Part shown: one piece after another, positions 46,816 through 55,686 of the stretch
Numbering within the stretch: position 1 is the first letter of the stretch
Layout of the letters: every line of letters starts with the position of its first letter
NCBI RefSeq assembly: GCF_021246445.1
Contig: NZ_JAJQXW010000003.1
Span: 1-64,000, forward strand
DNA: 64,000 nt
Source of the DNA: Rhabdothermincola salaria
GTDB lineage: Bacteria > Actinomycetota > Acidimicrobiia > Acidimicrobiales > Acidimicrobilacustridaceae
Reading direction: 5' to 3'
Made by a program: the position numbers and the translations under genes
Notes under the pieces: generated by a model
Told to the model about the DNA's origin: nothing
The model's database searches: none
Seen by the model: the letters and a program-made list of their open reading frames with translations, nothing else

Positions 46816-48318
46816 TCAGCCCGCGGCCAGGAGCCCGGGGGCGGTCAGCTCCACCCGGGTTCCCACCAGGTCCTCGGCCAGGAAGCGACGGACCTGGGCG
46901 TCGTCGTCGGACAGCCCGACCGTGCGCACCGTCGTCGCGTCCGGACGCTCGACCTCGACGACCGCGATGGCCCGCGATCCGCCCTCTCGGCGGGGTATGA
47001 CGGTGTGGCCCACCACCACCCCGGTGCCCACGGCCTCGGCGTCGACCGGCCTGGTGGCCGTGGCCTCACGGGCGGCGGCGGTGACGTCGAGGACCTCGGT
47101 CTCACGTCGCGGGTCGCCGGCCGACCAGACCGTCACGGCCGGCTTGGTGAGCAGGCCGCTCACCGCGGTGGTGAGCCCCACGACATCCGACCCCGCCGCC
47201 CGACACCGCTCGACCATCGCCACTGCGCTCTGCAGGACGTAGTTGTCGAAGGGGCCCCCGCCGAACGTCATGCCCCCGGTGAGCGTGAGATCGCGCTCGA
47301 GGCCCAACGACAGCTCCCGGGCGGCCACCTGCACCGCCGCCGGGAAGCACGAGTAGAGGTCGACCGGACCGATGTCGCCCAGGGCCACGCCGGCGGCACC
47401 GAGGGCCCGGTCGCCGCACACCGCCAGGGCCGGCCAGCGGTGCAGGTCGGCTCGTTCGGTGAGGGGGACGACGAGGTTGGATTCGGCCATGGCCAGGGGG
47501 AAGACCCACCGGTCGCGGGGCACACCCAGGCGCTCGGCGGTGGCCGCGGTGGTGACGAAGAGCGCCGCCGCCTGGTCGACGTTCCACTGCGACACGAGCC
47601 ACTTGGGGTAGGGCGCGGCGATCAGCCGGTTGCTGTCGGTGACGGTGGTGATCGCCTCGGGCGACAGGCCCCGGCGGTCCCACGCAGAGGGCGTGGCCGC
47701 GGCGATGGCGGCGAAGCGTCCCCACAGCTCGCCGAGGAAGGCCTGGTGGGCCTCCACGGTGCGTCCGTCGTGGTGGCGCAGGGCGCTCTCGATGATGGCG
47801 TACTGGTGCGCCGCGGTGGTGAGGTCGCGCTCGATCTCGACGGCCGAGATGATCATGTCGTCCGGGGTGAGCACCTCGTCGGGTTCCTGCTCGGTGGCCA
47901 CCGACGGTGCGGCGGGCACCGCCTCGCCGGCCTTGCCGGCCACCACGCCGGACCAGCGGTTCTCCCCACCGACGACCAACGCCACCTCGACCGACCCGTC
48001 GGCCACGGCGCGGACCCCCTGGGCCAGCAAGGTGTGCTGCAGCACGCCGAGCTCGCCCCGCACCGAGCGCGCCGACGGGGCACCGATCGCCGCGGCCACG
48101 GCACGTCCAGGGTCGGCCTCGGGCCAGGTGCCGTGGGGCACCCACACGGCACCGACCCGCTGAGCCACGTCTCGGCCGGCCGAGCCGAGGCCGGCCACGG
48201 CGTCGTGGGCGGCCTCCAGCATCAGCGCTGTGGCCGACGTCGGCACGAAGCCCTCGCCGGCGTGGTGGGTGACCGCCGCCGCGGACACGACGACGGGGGT
48301 CGACGGCTCGACGCTCAT
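46816..48318 (-). CDS. Thiolase-superfamily protein (acetyl-CoA acetyltransferase/lipid-transfer-like)
   Basis: 500 residues. Thiolase-fold features include PVVVSAAAVTHHAG at the start, VALVVGGENRW, VDLYSCFPAAVQVAARELSL and TGGMTFGGGPFDNYVLQS. The N-terminal nucleophile Cys expected before the GGxENMS-like motif is not evident (region SVRGELGVLQHTLLAQ), so normal thiolysis is doubtful. Similar actinobacterial proteins are grouped with SCP-x/lipid-transfer thiolases, and some are retro-aldolase subunits in sterol side-chain degradation. It is the last of three 4-bp-overlapping genes. Confidence 0.85.
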   Translation of the reverse strand: MSVEPSTPVVVSAAAVTHHAGEGFVPTSATALMLEAAHDAVAGLGSAGRDVAQRVGAVWVPHGTWPEADPGRAVAAAIGAPSARSVRGELGVLQHTLLAQGVRAVADGSVEVALVVGGENRWSGVVAGKAGEAVPAAPSVATEQEPDEVLTPDDMIISAVEIERDLTTAAHQYAIIESALRHHDGRTVEAHQAFLGELWGRFAAIAAATPSAWDRRGLSPEAITTVTDSNRLIAAPYPKWLVSQWNVDQAAALFVTTAATAERLGVPRDRWVFPLAMAESNLVVPLTERADLHRWPALAVCGDRALGAAGVALGDIGPVDLYSCFPAAVQVAARELSLGLERDLTLTGGMTFGGGPFDNYVLQSAVAMVERCRAAGSDVVGLTTAVSGLLTKPAVTVWSAGDPRRETEVLDVTAAAREATATRPVDAEAVGTGVVVGHTVIPRREGGSRAIAVVEVERPDATTVRTVGLSDDDAQVRRFLAEDLVGTRVELTAPGLLAAG

Positions 48319-49343
48319 CGGGCCCCTCCCTGGGGAGCCGGCGCCGGCGCGGGCACGGACCGACCCAGGCGCGCGGCCAGCGCGATGAAGAACATGGCGA
48401 CGGTGGGGTTGAACACGTCGGCTCGCTCCCATTGCAGGAAGTGGCCGGCGCCGGCCAGCACGAGGGGCCCGACCCGGTCGGTGAAGGCCACCTCGCAGCA
48501 GTGCAGGAAGTCGGGGCCCACCACCTGGTCGTCGGCGCCGTAGAAGAGCAGGGTGGGCACGTCGACGGGGCGGTCGAGGACGGGGGCCTCGCTCATGGGC
48601 CGGCCGTGGCCGAGCTGGTACACGGCCCACCCGGCCCTCAGTCGGGCCTCGTCGGCCCACGGCTCGGTGTGGAAGGCGACGTCGGCGTCGCTGAACGTGC
48701 CCGGGGAGGCCCACAGGCGGGGCCCGTACATCGTGGCGATGAAGGCGCGACGGGCCTCGGGGGTGGGCATCTCGGCGGCCAGGCCGTCGGGATCGGCCCC
48801 CTGGCGGCGGCGGTAGTCACCGGTGGGGTGGTCGCCGATGGCCCGGATCGACCCGAGGTCGATGCCGGCCTCGGCGTAGGCATCGATCAGCATCGGGGGC
48901 ACGGTGTCGAAGAAGCACAGCCCGTCGACGAACCCGTCGAAGCGCTGGGCCATGTCGACCCCCACCACCCCACCGACGTCGCCGGCGGCGATGCCGATGT
49001 GCTCGTGGCCGAGCACGTCGTGCACCAGGGCGTGGAGGTCGCGGCTGTAGGCCACGAGGTCGTAGGTGTCGTCGGCCGAGAAGTCCGAGTCGCCGTGGCC
49101 GCGCAGGTCGGGCACGATCACCTCGAAGCCGGCCGCCACCAGCGGCTCGATGTTGCGCCACCAGATGCGCTTGGTCTCGGGGTAGCCGTGGATCAACAGC
49201 AGCGGGTAGCCCCCGACGCCCTCCCGCACGTAGGCCAGTGACAGGCCGTCGGCGACCTCGGCCCGGTGGATGGTGAAGGCGTCGGCGGCCGGGGTGGGCG
49301 GCTGGGCCGGACGCAGCTTGGGGTCGTAGCCGACGACGGTCAT
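48315..49343 (-). CDS. Epoxide hydrolase-like alpha/beta hydrolase
   Basis: 342 residues. Oxyanion motif HGYPETKRIWW, VPDLRGHGDSD, the nucleophile elbow IAAGDVGGVVG with Asp as nucleophile (GxDxGG, as in epoxide hydrolases and haloalkane dehalogenases), acid region FYGADDQVV and catalytic His in GAGHFLQWERAD. Overlaps the CoA-transferase stop and the thiolase-like start by 4 bp each. In this setting it may open an epoxide or cleave a C-C bond in a CoA-linked intermediate; the substrate is unknown. Confidence 0.9.
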   Translation of the reverse strand: MTVVGYDPKLRPAQPPTPAADAFTIHRAEVADGLSLAYVREGVGGYPLLLIHGYPETKRIWWRNIEPLVAAGFEVIVPDLRGHGDSDFSADDTYDLVAYSRDLHALVHDVLGHEHIGIAAGDVGGVVGVDMAQRFDGFVDGLCFFDTVPPMLIDAYAEAGIDLGSIRAIGDHPTGDYRRRQGADPDGLAAEMPTPEARRAFIATMYGPRLWASPGTFSDADVAFHTEPWADEARLRAGWAVYQLGHGRPMSEAPVLDRPVDVPTLLFYGADDQVVGPDFLHCCEVAFTDRVGPLVLAGAGHFLQWERADVFNPTVAMFFIALAARLGRSVPAPAPAPQGGAR

Positions 49344-50587
49344 GCGTCCCCCTCGACCCGCTCGGCGGTGAGGACTTCGGGACCGACGATCCCGGCCGCG
49401 GTCAGGGCGGCGACGTCGTCCTCGCTGCGACCCAGCTCCTCGAGCACCTCGAGGGTGTGCTCTCCCAACCGAGGGGCCGGGCCTCTCGGTTCCCACGGCG
49501 TGCCGTAGAAGTCCGAGGGGCTGGCCACGCGCAGCTCGGAGCCACCATCGGCGTCGGGGACGCTGACGAAAGCTCCGGCGGCGTGCACCTGCGGGTCGAC
49601 GAGCACGTCGTCGATGGTGTTGACCGGCGCCCAGAACATGTCGGGCTCGGTGTCGAACACCTCGGCCCACTCGTCGAGGGTCTTGGTGGCGAAGATCTCG
49701 TCGAGCAGCCCCACCAGCTCCGCCGCGTTCTGGCGGCGGGCCATCGGCGTGGCGAAGCGCTCGTCGGTGAGCCACTCGGGGTGGCCCACCACCCGGGCCA
49801 GCGGTGGCCAGTGCCGCTCCCCCTCCTGACCGATGAGCCAGAAGGCCCGGTCGTCGCCGGCCACGTAGTTGTTCATGGAGGGGTTCCCCATCTCCTCGCG
49901 TCGACCGATGCCGATGTGGGCGCCCCAGCCGAGGGTGATGGAGACGTCGAAGCCCACCGAGTAGATGCCCTGGCGCACCAACGACGTGGACACCAGCTGG
50001 CCTTTCCCCGTGCGCTCGCGGTTGAACAGCGCGGCGCACACGGCGCCGGCGGCGGAGCTCCCGGTGGGGTGGTCGCCCATGCCCCCACGCTGGAAGGGCA
50101 GCGGACCGTCGGGGGTGCGCAGCAGCGAGGCGATGCCCGACCGGGCCCAGAACCCACCGATGTCGTAGGCCGGGCGGTGGGCGTCGGGCCCGTCCATCCC
50201 GTAGCCGGTGATGAGCTGGTACACGAGACGGGGGCACCGCTCGAGGACGGTCTCGGGGTCGAGGGCCCAGCGCTCGAGGGCGGACTGGCGCAGGTTGGTG
50301 ACGAAGACGTCGGCATCCTCGAGCAGCTCCATGGCCAGGGCCTGGCCCTCGGGCCGGCGCAGGTCGACCACCACGCTGCGCTTGGACCGGTTGTCCATCT
50401 CGAACACCGGGTTGTCCGGCATCATCTCGCCGAACAGCGCCTGGTAGGTGCGGGCCGGGTCGCCGATGCCGGGCGGTTCGAGCTTGATCACGTCGGCGCC
50501 CCAGTCGGCGAGGATGCCCCCGGCAGCCGGACCGGCCACCCACATCCCCAGCTCGACGACCTTCACACCCTCCAGCGGACCGGACAC
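49340..50587 (-). CDS. CaiB/BaiF family (type III) CoA-transferase
   Basis: 415 residues from GTG 50587 (GAGGGGGAG upstream). Family III CoA-transferase blocks: VVELGMWVAGPAAGGILADWGADVIKLEPPG, RSKRSVVVDLRRPEGQ, LVYQLITGYGMDGP and the catalytic Asp in GGMGDHPTGSS. It transfers CoA between carboxylic acids, or acts as an alpha-methylacyl-CoA racemase-like enzyme; the transferase reading is better supported. It is the first gene of the unit with the epoxide-hydrolase-like and thiolase-like genes. Confidence 0.92.
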   Translation of the reverse strand: MSGPLEGVKVVELGMWVAGPAAGGILADWGADVIKLEPPGIGDPARTYQALFGEMMPDNPVFEMDNRSKRSVVVDLRRPEGQALAMELLEDADVFVTNLRQSALERWALDPETVLERCPRLVYQLITGYGMDGPDAHRPAYDIGGFWARSGIASLLRTPDGPLPFQRGGMGDHPTGSSAAGAVCAALFNRERTGKGQLVSTSLVRQGIYSVGFDVSITLGWGAHIGIGRREEMGNPSMNNYVAGDDRAFWLIGQEGERHWPPLARVVGHPEWLTDERFATPMARRQNAAELVGLLDEIFATKTLDEWAEVFDTEPDMFWAPVNTIDDVLVDPQVHAAGAFVSVPDADGGSELRVASPSDFYGTPWEPRGPAPRLGEHTLEVLEELGRSEDDVAALTAAGIVGPEVLTAERVEGDA

Positions 50588-50666
50588 CGCACTCCCCCTC
50601 GACGTCGACGCGACCCCGACGCGGGGCCTGGCCGAAGAGCCTCGCGCGTCGGCCGGGGTCCGGCGA

Positions 50667-52151
50667 TCAGCGAGCGGGCCGGCGGCGCACCCGGTGCCAC
50701 TCGGCGACGACGTGGTCGCGCAGCGCCTCCCCTTCGGGGCGGGCGCAGACCACGTGCTCGACGTCCACCGCGTGCTCTCCCACCCGTTGGAGGCGCACGA
50801 CGTCGCCGTCGGCGCGGAACTCCGGCACCCAGGCCGCCCAGCAGAAGCCCAGGGCCTCGAGCGACTCGACGGCCCAGGCGGCGGCGGGGTCGGCCAGGGC
50901 GACGTCGAGGTGGGTGGCACCGAGCTCGAACGGCACGAGGCCCTCGAGCTCGTCCTCCACCCGCTCGACGAGGTCGGCCCCGACGCGGTCGACTCGGAGG
51001 TGAGCCAGCCCCGACGACGCCAAGAGGTCGAGGTGCACCACCGACGCGGCCTCGGCGGGCACGGTCACGTCGGTGCGGACGTCGCGAGGGCAACCGACCC
51101 GATGGGCCAACGTGCGCAAGAGGTCGGCGTGTCGTTCGGGCAGGTGCACCGGGCGGGCCGGCGCCGGGCTCACCGGGGTGTAGGTGGCGACGAGCGATCG
51201 CCGGCCTTCGTTGCTGTTGGCCAGGCCCGCCATCACCACCCCGGCGGGCGACGCCCCGATGAGCAGGCCCACCTCGGCTCCACCGACGGCCAGGACGCCG
51301 CGCTGGGACGCCGGGTGGTTGGCCACGCACTCGGCCCACAGGCCGGGGATCGACCGCTCCCCTGCGACAGCCATGCGCAGCTGGGCCAGGCGCTCGGCGA
51401 GGTGGTGGCCCCGGAAGCGGGGGTCGACGACCAGCCGCCCGGCCTCGGGCACCCGGTCGGTGGGCTCTTCGAAGAAGTAGGCGGCGTGGCCGACGACCTC
51501 ACCGTCGGGCAGGGCCGCCACCACCGACACCTGCTCGCCGCGAGCCAGCGCCCGGCGCACCGACCGAGGCTCGTACAGGGATCCGTCCTTGTAGCTGTAG
51601 CCGTAGCAGCGGAACACGCACCGCACCAGCGCCCCGGCGTCGGCCTCGGCCATGGGCCGGATCTCGAGGCGATCGGCCAGATCGGCCGGCGCATCCGCGG
51701 CATCGTCGGGGAGCTGCTCGACGCCGTGGAGCTCCTCGGCGGGGGGATCGGGCCGCACCCGGCACTCCACCACGTTGCCCTCCTTGCCCCGGTTGGCGAC
51801 GTGGAGGCTCTCGACGAAGCCCATGGCCGCCAGTCGGCGCGACGGGAGGTGCCGGGACTCCGTCGCCACCACCGGCAGGCGGCGGTCGACCACCTCCACC
51901 CGCAGGCTGGTGGCCTCGTGGTCGATGCGCACCACGATCTGGTCCTCGGCCCCCGCGAAGCGCTCACGCTGGCGGGCCTCGCGGACCAGCTCCTCGACCA
52001 CCACGCGCAGCCGGGTGGCCCGCTCGGGCGACACGCCGTAGGCGGTGGCCACGGCCCGCACCGCGGCCCCGGTCGCCTCGGCGGGCACGTCGTCGTGCAG
52101 CCGCATCTCGAGCAGCGCCGCCGCAACGGGCGGGGCCGGGGCGGCGGACAT
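50667..52151 (-). CDS. Anti-sigma-type ATPase domain fused to a GNAT acetyltransferase
   Basis: 494 residues from ATG 52151. The N-terminal roughly 135 residues resemble the HATPase_c fold of RsbW-type serine kinases: RLRVVVEELVREARQR gives an N-box-like E-E-L near residue 52, and IVVRIDHEATSLRVEVVDRRLP follows, but a clear DxGxG is missing. From about 165 to 310 comes a GNAT N-acetyltransferase (LEIRPMAEADAGALVRCVFRCYGYSYKDGSLY, GRLVVDPRFRGHHLAERLAQLR, with the RGxHL acetyl-CoA loop). A third, unassigned region (about 310-494) resembles a second GNAT-like half. It is divergent from the FAH gene; TACCGT lies 8 nt before the ATG. Confidence 0.82.
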   Translation of the reverse strand: MSAAPAPPVAAALLEMRLHDDVPAEATGAAVRAVATAYGVSPERATRLRVVVEELVREARQRERFAGAEDQIVVRIDHEATSLRVEVVDRRLPVVATESRHLPSRRLAAMGFVESLHVANRGKEGNVVECRVRPDPPAEELHGVEQLPDDAADAPADLADRLEIRPMAEADAGALVRCVFRCYGYSYKDGSLYEPRSVRRALARGEQVSVVAALPDGEVVGHAAYFFEEPTDRVPEAGRLVVDPRFRGHHLAERLAQLRMAVAGERSIPGLWAECVANHPASQRGVLAVGGAEVGLLIGASPAGVVMAGLANSNEGRRSLVATYTPVSPAPARPVHLPERHADLLRTLAHRVGCPRDVRTDVTVPAEAASVVHLDLLASSGLAHLRVDRVGADLVERVEDELEGLVPFELGATHLDVALADPAAAWAVESLEALGFCWAAWVPEFRADGDVVRLQRVGEHAVDVEHVVCARPEGEALRDHVVAEWHRVRRRPAR

Positions 52152-52159
52152 GGTCTGCG

Positions 52160-52165
52160 ACGGTA
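52160..52165 (-). promoter_or_regulatory. -10 element, possible leaderless promoter of the ATPase-GNAT gene
   Basis: TACCGT on the minus strand, 8 nt before ATG 52151, no ribosome site. Confidence 0.35.
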
Positions 52166-52231
52166 GTGCCCGAGCTCGCAACGCGAGGTGCTCCTCGGCG
52201 CCGGTCGCCCTCCACGAGGTAGAACCGAGCC

Positions 52232-53107
52232 ATGTTCCGACTGGCCACCCTCGACGGCCGGGCCGCCCTGGTGGGCGACGACGCAGCTCTCGACCTCGCC
52301 GACCTCACCGGCGACCCCGCCCTCGCCGACCCGATGACCGCCGTGACCCGCCACGGCGAGCTCCACCGCCACGCCGATGCCCTCTCCCTCGATGCTCCCG
52401 GGGCCCGACCCGTCCACGAGGTCACCTTCGGGGTGCCGGTCCCTCGACCCTCGAAGGTGTTCGGCATCGGCCTCAACTACCGCACCCACGCCGCCGAGAC
52501 CGGCGCGGAGGTGCCGCCTGCCCCGCTCACCTTCACCAAGTTCCCCAGCTGCCTGGCCCCGGCCACCGCCGACATCCCGATCGAGGGACCGACCACCGAC
52601 TGGGAGGTGGAGCTGGTGGTCGTGATCGGCACGGGCGGTCGGCACATCCCCCGCGACCAGGGTTGGCGCCACGTCGCCGGCCTCTGCCTGGGCCAGGACA
52701 TCTCCGAGCGCACCCTCCAGAACACCGGGGCCCGACCCCAGTTCAGCCTGGCCAAGAGCTTCGACGGCTTCGGCCCGCTCGGGCCCTTCGTGGTCTCGCC
52801 CGACACCTTCGCCGATCGCGACGACATCGAGATCGGCTGCGCCGTCGACGGCGAGGAGGTGCAGCGGGGCCGCACCAGCGACCTCATCTTCGCCGTCGAG
52901 GAGCTGGTGGCCTACCTGTCCTCGATCTGCACCCTCACGCCGGGGGACCTCGTGTTCACCGGGACGCCCAGCGGGGTCGGACTGGCTCGAGGCCGATTCC
53001 TCTCCCCCGGCGCGGTGCTCACCTCCTGGGGCGAGGGCCTCGGGACCATGCGGAACCAGTGCGTCGCCCCCGGACGGTCCCCGAGCGACCTCGAGGTGAC
53101 GCCATAG
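52232..53107 (+). CDS. Fumarylacetoacetate hydrolase family protein
   Basis: 291 residues. FAH core from about residue 70: VFGIGLNYRTHAAETG, FTKFPSCLAPATADI, the metal-binding acidic residues in DWEVELVVVIG, CLGQDIS, LAKSFDGFGPLGPFVV and DLVFTGTPSGVG. The family hydrolyses C-C bonds or tautomerises 2-keto acids in aromatic compound breakdown, with Mg or Ca ion. The TAG stop forms part of the -10 of the next gene. Confidence 0.92.
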   Translation: MFRLATLDGRAALVGDDAALDLADLTGDPALADPMTAVTRHGELHRHADALSLDAPGARPVHEVTFGVPVPRPSKVFGIGLNYRTHAAETGAEVPPAPLTFTKFPSCLAPATADIPIEGPTTDWEVELVVVIGTGGRHIPRDQGWRHVAGLCLGQDISERTLQNTGARPQFSLAKSFDGFGPLGPFVVSPDTFADRDDIEIGCAVDGEEVQRGRTSDLIFAVEELVAYLSSICTLTPGDLVFTGTPSGVGLARGRFLSPGAVLTSWGEGLGTMRNQCVAPGRSPSDLEVTP

Positions 53108-53110
53108 GCT
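53105..53110 (+). promoter_or_regulatory. -10 element overlapping the FAH stop codon
   Basis: TAGGCT: its first three bases are the FAH stop codon, and 7 nt separate it from ATG 53118, which has no Shine-Dalgarno. The geometry fits a leaderless promoter. Confidence 0.45.
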
Positions 53111-53117
53111 CCCCGCC

Positions 53118-53378
53118 ATGACCGACGACCTCGACGATCCTCGCCGTGCGGCGATCGCCCGGATCAAGGCGCGTCGCAACCTCAAGATCCAGGCCGGCAC
53201 GTTCGCGCTGCTCACCGTGGTGCTGATCGTCATCTGGGCCGTCGCCGGCGGTGGCTTCTTCTGGCCGGTGTTCCCCATGATCGGCTTCGCGTTCGCCCTG
53301 CTCGGCCAGTGGCAAGCGCTGCAGGGCAAGCGTCCGATCAGCGAGGACGAGATCCGCCGGGAGATGGACGAAGGCTGA
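53118..53378 (+). CDS. Small 2TM-domain membrane protein
   Basis: 86 residues. A basic N-terminal helix (AAIARIKARRNLKIQ) leads into two membrane helices, TFALLTVVLIVIWAVAG and FFWPVFPMIGFAFALLG, separated by GGG, then a charged tail (KRPISEDEIRREMDEG). This matches the 2TM domain family often found alone or fused to sensor proteins; function unknown. Confidence 0.85.
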   Translation: MTDDLDDPRRAAIARIKARRNLKIQAGTFALLTVVLIVIWAVAGGGFFWPVFPMIGFAFALLGQWQALQGKRPISEDEIRREMDEG

Positions 53379-53524
53379 CGCTTCGGGTCGACGACGAGGG
53401 CCGTTCGACTCTTGCCCCGTCATCGCCGACGCGAGGACCGTGGTACCCGAGACGAGACACGGAATGCGAGGCGCGGCCCGCCCGCCGTCGTCCGGGTGGG
53501 GCGCGCCGCACGGAGGAGGTCGCC

Positions 53525-53995
53525 ATGCCCAGCCGAGCGCTCATCGATTCCTTCCTCGACCAGCAGCACCTCGCCGTGGTCGGGGTCTCACGGAACCCGA
53601 AGGACTTCGCCAACACCGTCTATCGCCACCTGCGTGACGACGGGCGAGGGCGCACCCTCTACGCCGTGAACGCCGCCGCCGACGGCGCCGAGCTCGAAGG
53701 TCGCCCCAGCTACCGGAGCCTGAGCGAGGTGCCCGATCCCGTCGACGGTGTGCTGGTCATGGTGCCCGCGGCGGCGGCCGCCGGCGTGGTCCGCGACGCC
53801 GTGGATCGAGGAGTGCCGCGGGTCTGGCTGCACAAGGGCGGCGGTCCCGGGGCGGTGAGCGACGAAGCCGTCGCCGTGGCCCGCGACGCCGGCGTCGAGC
53901 TGATCGACGGAGCCTGCCCGATGATGTTCGACGAACCGGTGCACGGCATCCACCGCTTCCACCGCTTCCTGGCCGGGCGGCGCGTCGCCGCCTGA
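53525..53995 (+). CDS. CoA-binding domain protein (CoA_binding_2)
   Basis: 156 residues from ATG 53525 with GGAGGAGGT upstream. A Rossmann-like CoA-binding domain is shown by LAVVGVSRNPKDFANTVYRHL, LYAVNAAADGAELEGRPSY, VDGVLVMVPAAAA and the VWLHKGGGPGAVSDEAVAVARDAGVELIDGACPMMF region. Stand-alone versions are similar to the N-terminal domain of ADP-forming acyl-CoA synthetases but lack the ligase domains, so they may sense or sequester CoA. Confidence 0.9.
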   Translation: MPSRALIDSFLDQQHLAVVGVSRNPKDFANTVYRHLRDDGRGRTLYAVNAAADGAELEGRPSYRSLSEVPDPVDGVLVMVPAAAAAGVVRDAVDRGVPRVWLHKGGGPGAVSDEAVAVARDAGVELIDGACPMMFDEPVHGIHRFHRFLAGRRVAA

Positions 53996-54066
53996 TGCCC
54001 ACCCGCTGAACCCACCCGTCGTCGACGCTCGGCCCTCCCCGCCGACCGGTGGTCGACCCGGGCCGC

Positions 54067-55044
54067 TCAGCCGGCCGCGCGCGCCGGTCGGTTCAAGATG
54101 TCGGCGAACCACTCGTCGGTGCGTCGACTCCACGCAGTGGTGATGGCACAGGGGAAGGCCTGGAAGCCGTGGGGCATGTCGGGCGCCACGAACAGGTCGG
54201 CCTCGTTGCCCGCGGCGACCCACCGAGTGGCCATCAGCAACGTGTCGTCGAGCAGATGGTCGGCGCTGCCAACGGAGAAGAGGGCCGGCGGGAGGCCCCG
54301 CAGGTCGGCGAACGCAGGAGAGATCTCCGGGGCCCGACGTTCCTCGAGGGTGGTACCGGGGAGGTAGCACTCACCGAACATGGCGATGCCGTCGGGGTCC
54401 AACATGTCGGGACCATCGGTGGCCCGCACACCCCGCTGGCTCGGCGACAGCCCCCAGTCGTAGACCCCGAACACCAGGTTGGCGCCGTCCACGCGGTCGC
54501 CGGCCCCGAGCTCGTCGCGCAACCGCAGCAGCACCGCGGCGGCCATGTACCCCCCAGCCGACTCTCCGCCGATGAGCAGCCGATCGGTGCCGAAGGTCTC
54601 CGCCGCGTTCTCGAGCAGCCACTCGGCCACCGCGAGGCCGTCGTCGGGTCCGGCCGGGTGGGGGTGCTCGGGGGCGAGCCGGTAGTCCACCGACACCACC
54701 GCCAGCTGGTGGTCACGGCACAGCGCGGCGTTGGCCGGGTCGCTCATCACCGGCGCGCCCAGGATCATGCCACCACCGTGGAAGTGCAGGTACACGGCGC
54801 TGGCCCGCCCGTCGGGCACGAAGAGCCGGCACGGCACACCGGCGAGCTCGCGATCGACGCCGCTGCCTTCTGCGGCAGGGAAGGTCTGAGCGAACGACGT
54901 GCGGGCGAAGAAGGCGCGCTCGTGCATGTCGGCCGGCGGCTCGCCCTGCCCGGCGAAGGCCTCGGCGATGGCCGCCATCCCGGCGGTGACGACGGCCCGG
55001 GCCTCGTCGCGCTGCTCCTCGGACTCCTCGGACCACAGCCGCAT
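54067..55044 (-). CDS. Alpha/beta hydrolase of the hormone-sensitive-lipase-like esterase family
   Basis: 325 residues from ATG 55044 (GGGGGA upstream). HSL-type oxyanion motif YLHFHGGGMILGAP, nucleophile elbow LIGGESAGGYMAA, acid in SVGSADHLLDD and His in APDMPHGFQAF complete a catalytic triad. Cytoplasmic, with no signal peptide. Probably hydrolyses short acyl esters. Confidence 0.92.
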   Translation of the reverse strand: MRLWSEESEEQRDEARAVVTAGMAAIAEAFAGQGEPPADMHERAFFARTSFAQTFPAAEGSGVDRELAGVPCRLFVPDGRASAVYLHFHGGGMILGAPVMSDPANAALCRDHQLAVVSVDYRLAPEHPHPAGPDDGLAVAEWLLENAAETFGTDRLLIGGESAGGYMAAAVLLRLRDELGAGDRVDGANLVFGVYDWGLSPSQRGVRATDGPDMLDPDGIAMFGECYLPGTTLEERRAPEISPAFADLRGLPPALFSVGSADHLLDDTLLMATRWVAAGNEADLFVAPDMPHGFQAFPCAITTAWSRRTDEWFADILNRPARAAG

Positions 55045-55143
55045 GGCGTTCCCCCTACTCGACGCACCGTGCGCCGGCGGGCGCCGACCCTACCGGGCCG
55101 CGGCGACCCACGGTCGGGACGGACGGCCGGGACGGACGGCTGG

Positions 55144-55506
55144 TCAGGAGATCAGGTCGCTGATGTCCCGGGCGACGAGCACCACGAGCAGGCCGATGAC
55201 GGCCACGTTGAGCGCCGAGATCCAGTAGCGGTACCTGTGGCCCGACGCCATGAAGCGGCGGATGCTGGCGACGTTGAAGCCGATGGCCACCAGCCCGACG
55301 ACCAGCCCGATGACGGGCCCGACGCCGCTGGCCCACCCCAGGAGGGGAAGGACCCAGGGGAAGAGGATGTAGGTGAGCAGGCACCGCACGGCGGACACCA
55401 CGACCGAGGTGCTGAACGCCTTGGTGACCGCCGCGTTTTGCTCGGCCTCGGTGGTGTCGCACCCCGCATCGGGGCACAACGGTGTCAGCGGGCGGCTGGA
55501 ACTCAC
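55144..55506 (-). CDS. Small polytopic membrane protein of unknown function
   Basis: 120 residues if read from GTG 55506; a GTG at 55617 would give 157 residues with a disordered N-terminus, and neither has a good ribosome site. The conserved-looking part begins CPDAGCDTTEAEQNAAVTKAF and has about three helices (VVVSAVRCLLTYILFPWVLPLLG, GPVIGLVVGLVAIGFNV and WISALNVAVIGLLVVLVA) joined by a basic loop (RRFMASGHRYRY). I cannot assign a family. The GC-rich codon use fits its neighbours. Confidence 0.65.
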   Translation of the reverse strand: MSSSRPLTPLCPDAGCDTTEAEQNAAVTKAFSTSVVVSAVRCLLTYILFPWVLPLLGWASGVGPVIGLVVGLVAIGFNVASIRRFMASGHRYRYWISALNVAVIGLLVVLVARDISDLIS

Positions 55507-55686
55507 GACCGTCGAGCTTTGCGCACCCGAGGGGTCGGCGACGAATCCAGGGGTGCCACTCGCAGGTCGATCCACGACCGAGCACGGTAGCGGGCGCTCA
55601 CCTGCCTCACACGCCACCGTCGACGGGACGTCGGGTACCGGCGGCGCGTGCCCGGGCGGCGACGGGGGTGGGCTGGTCAGACGAGG

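Noticed and set aside
46816-48318. Ordinary biosynthetic thiolase
   Set aside because: The nucleophile Cys region is not evident and the GGxFxGGPxxN motif points to the SCP-x/lipid-transfer branch.
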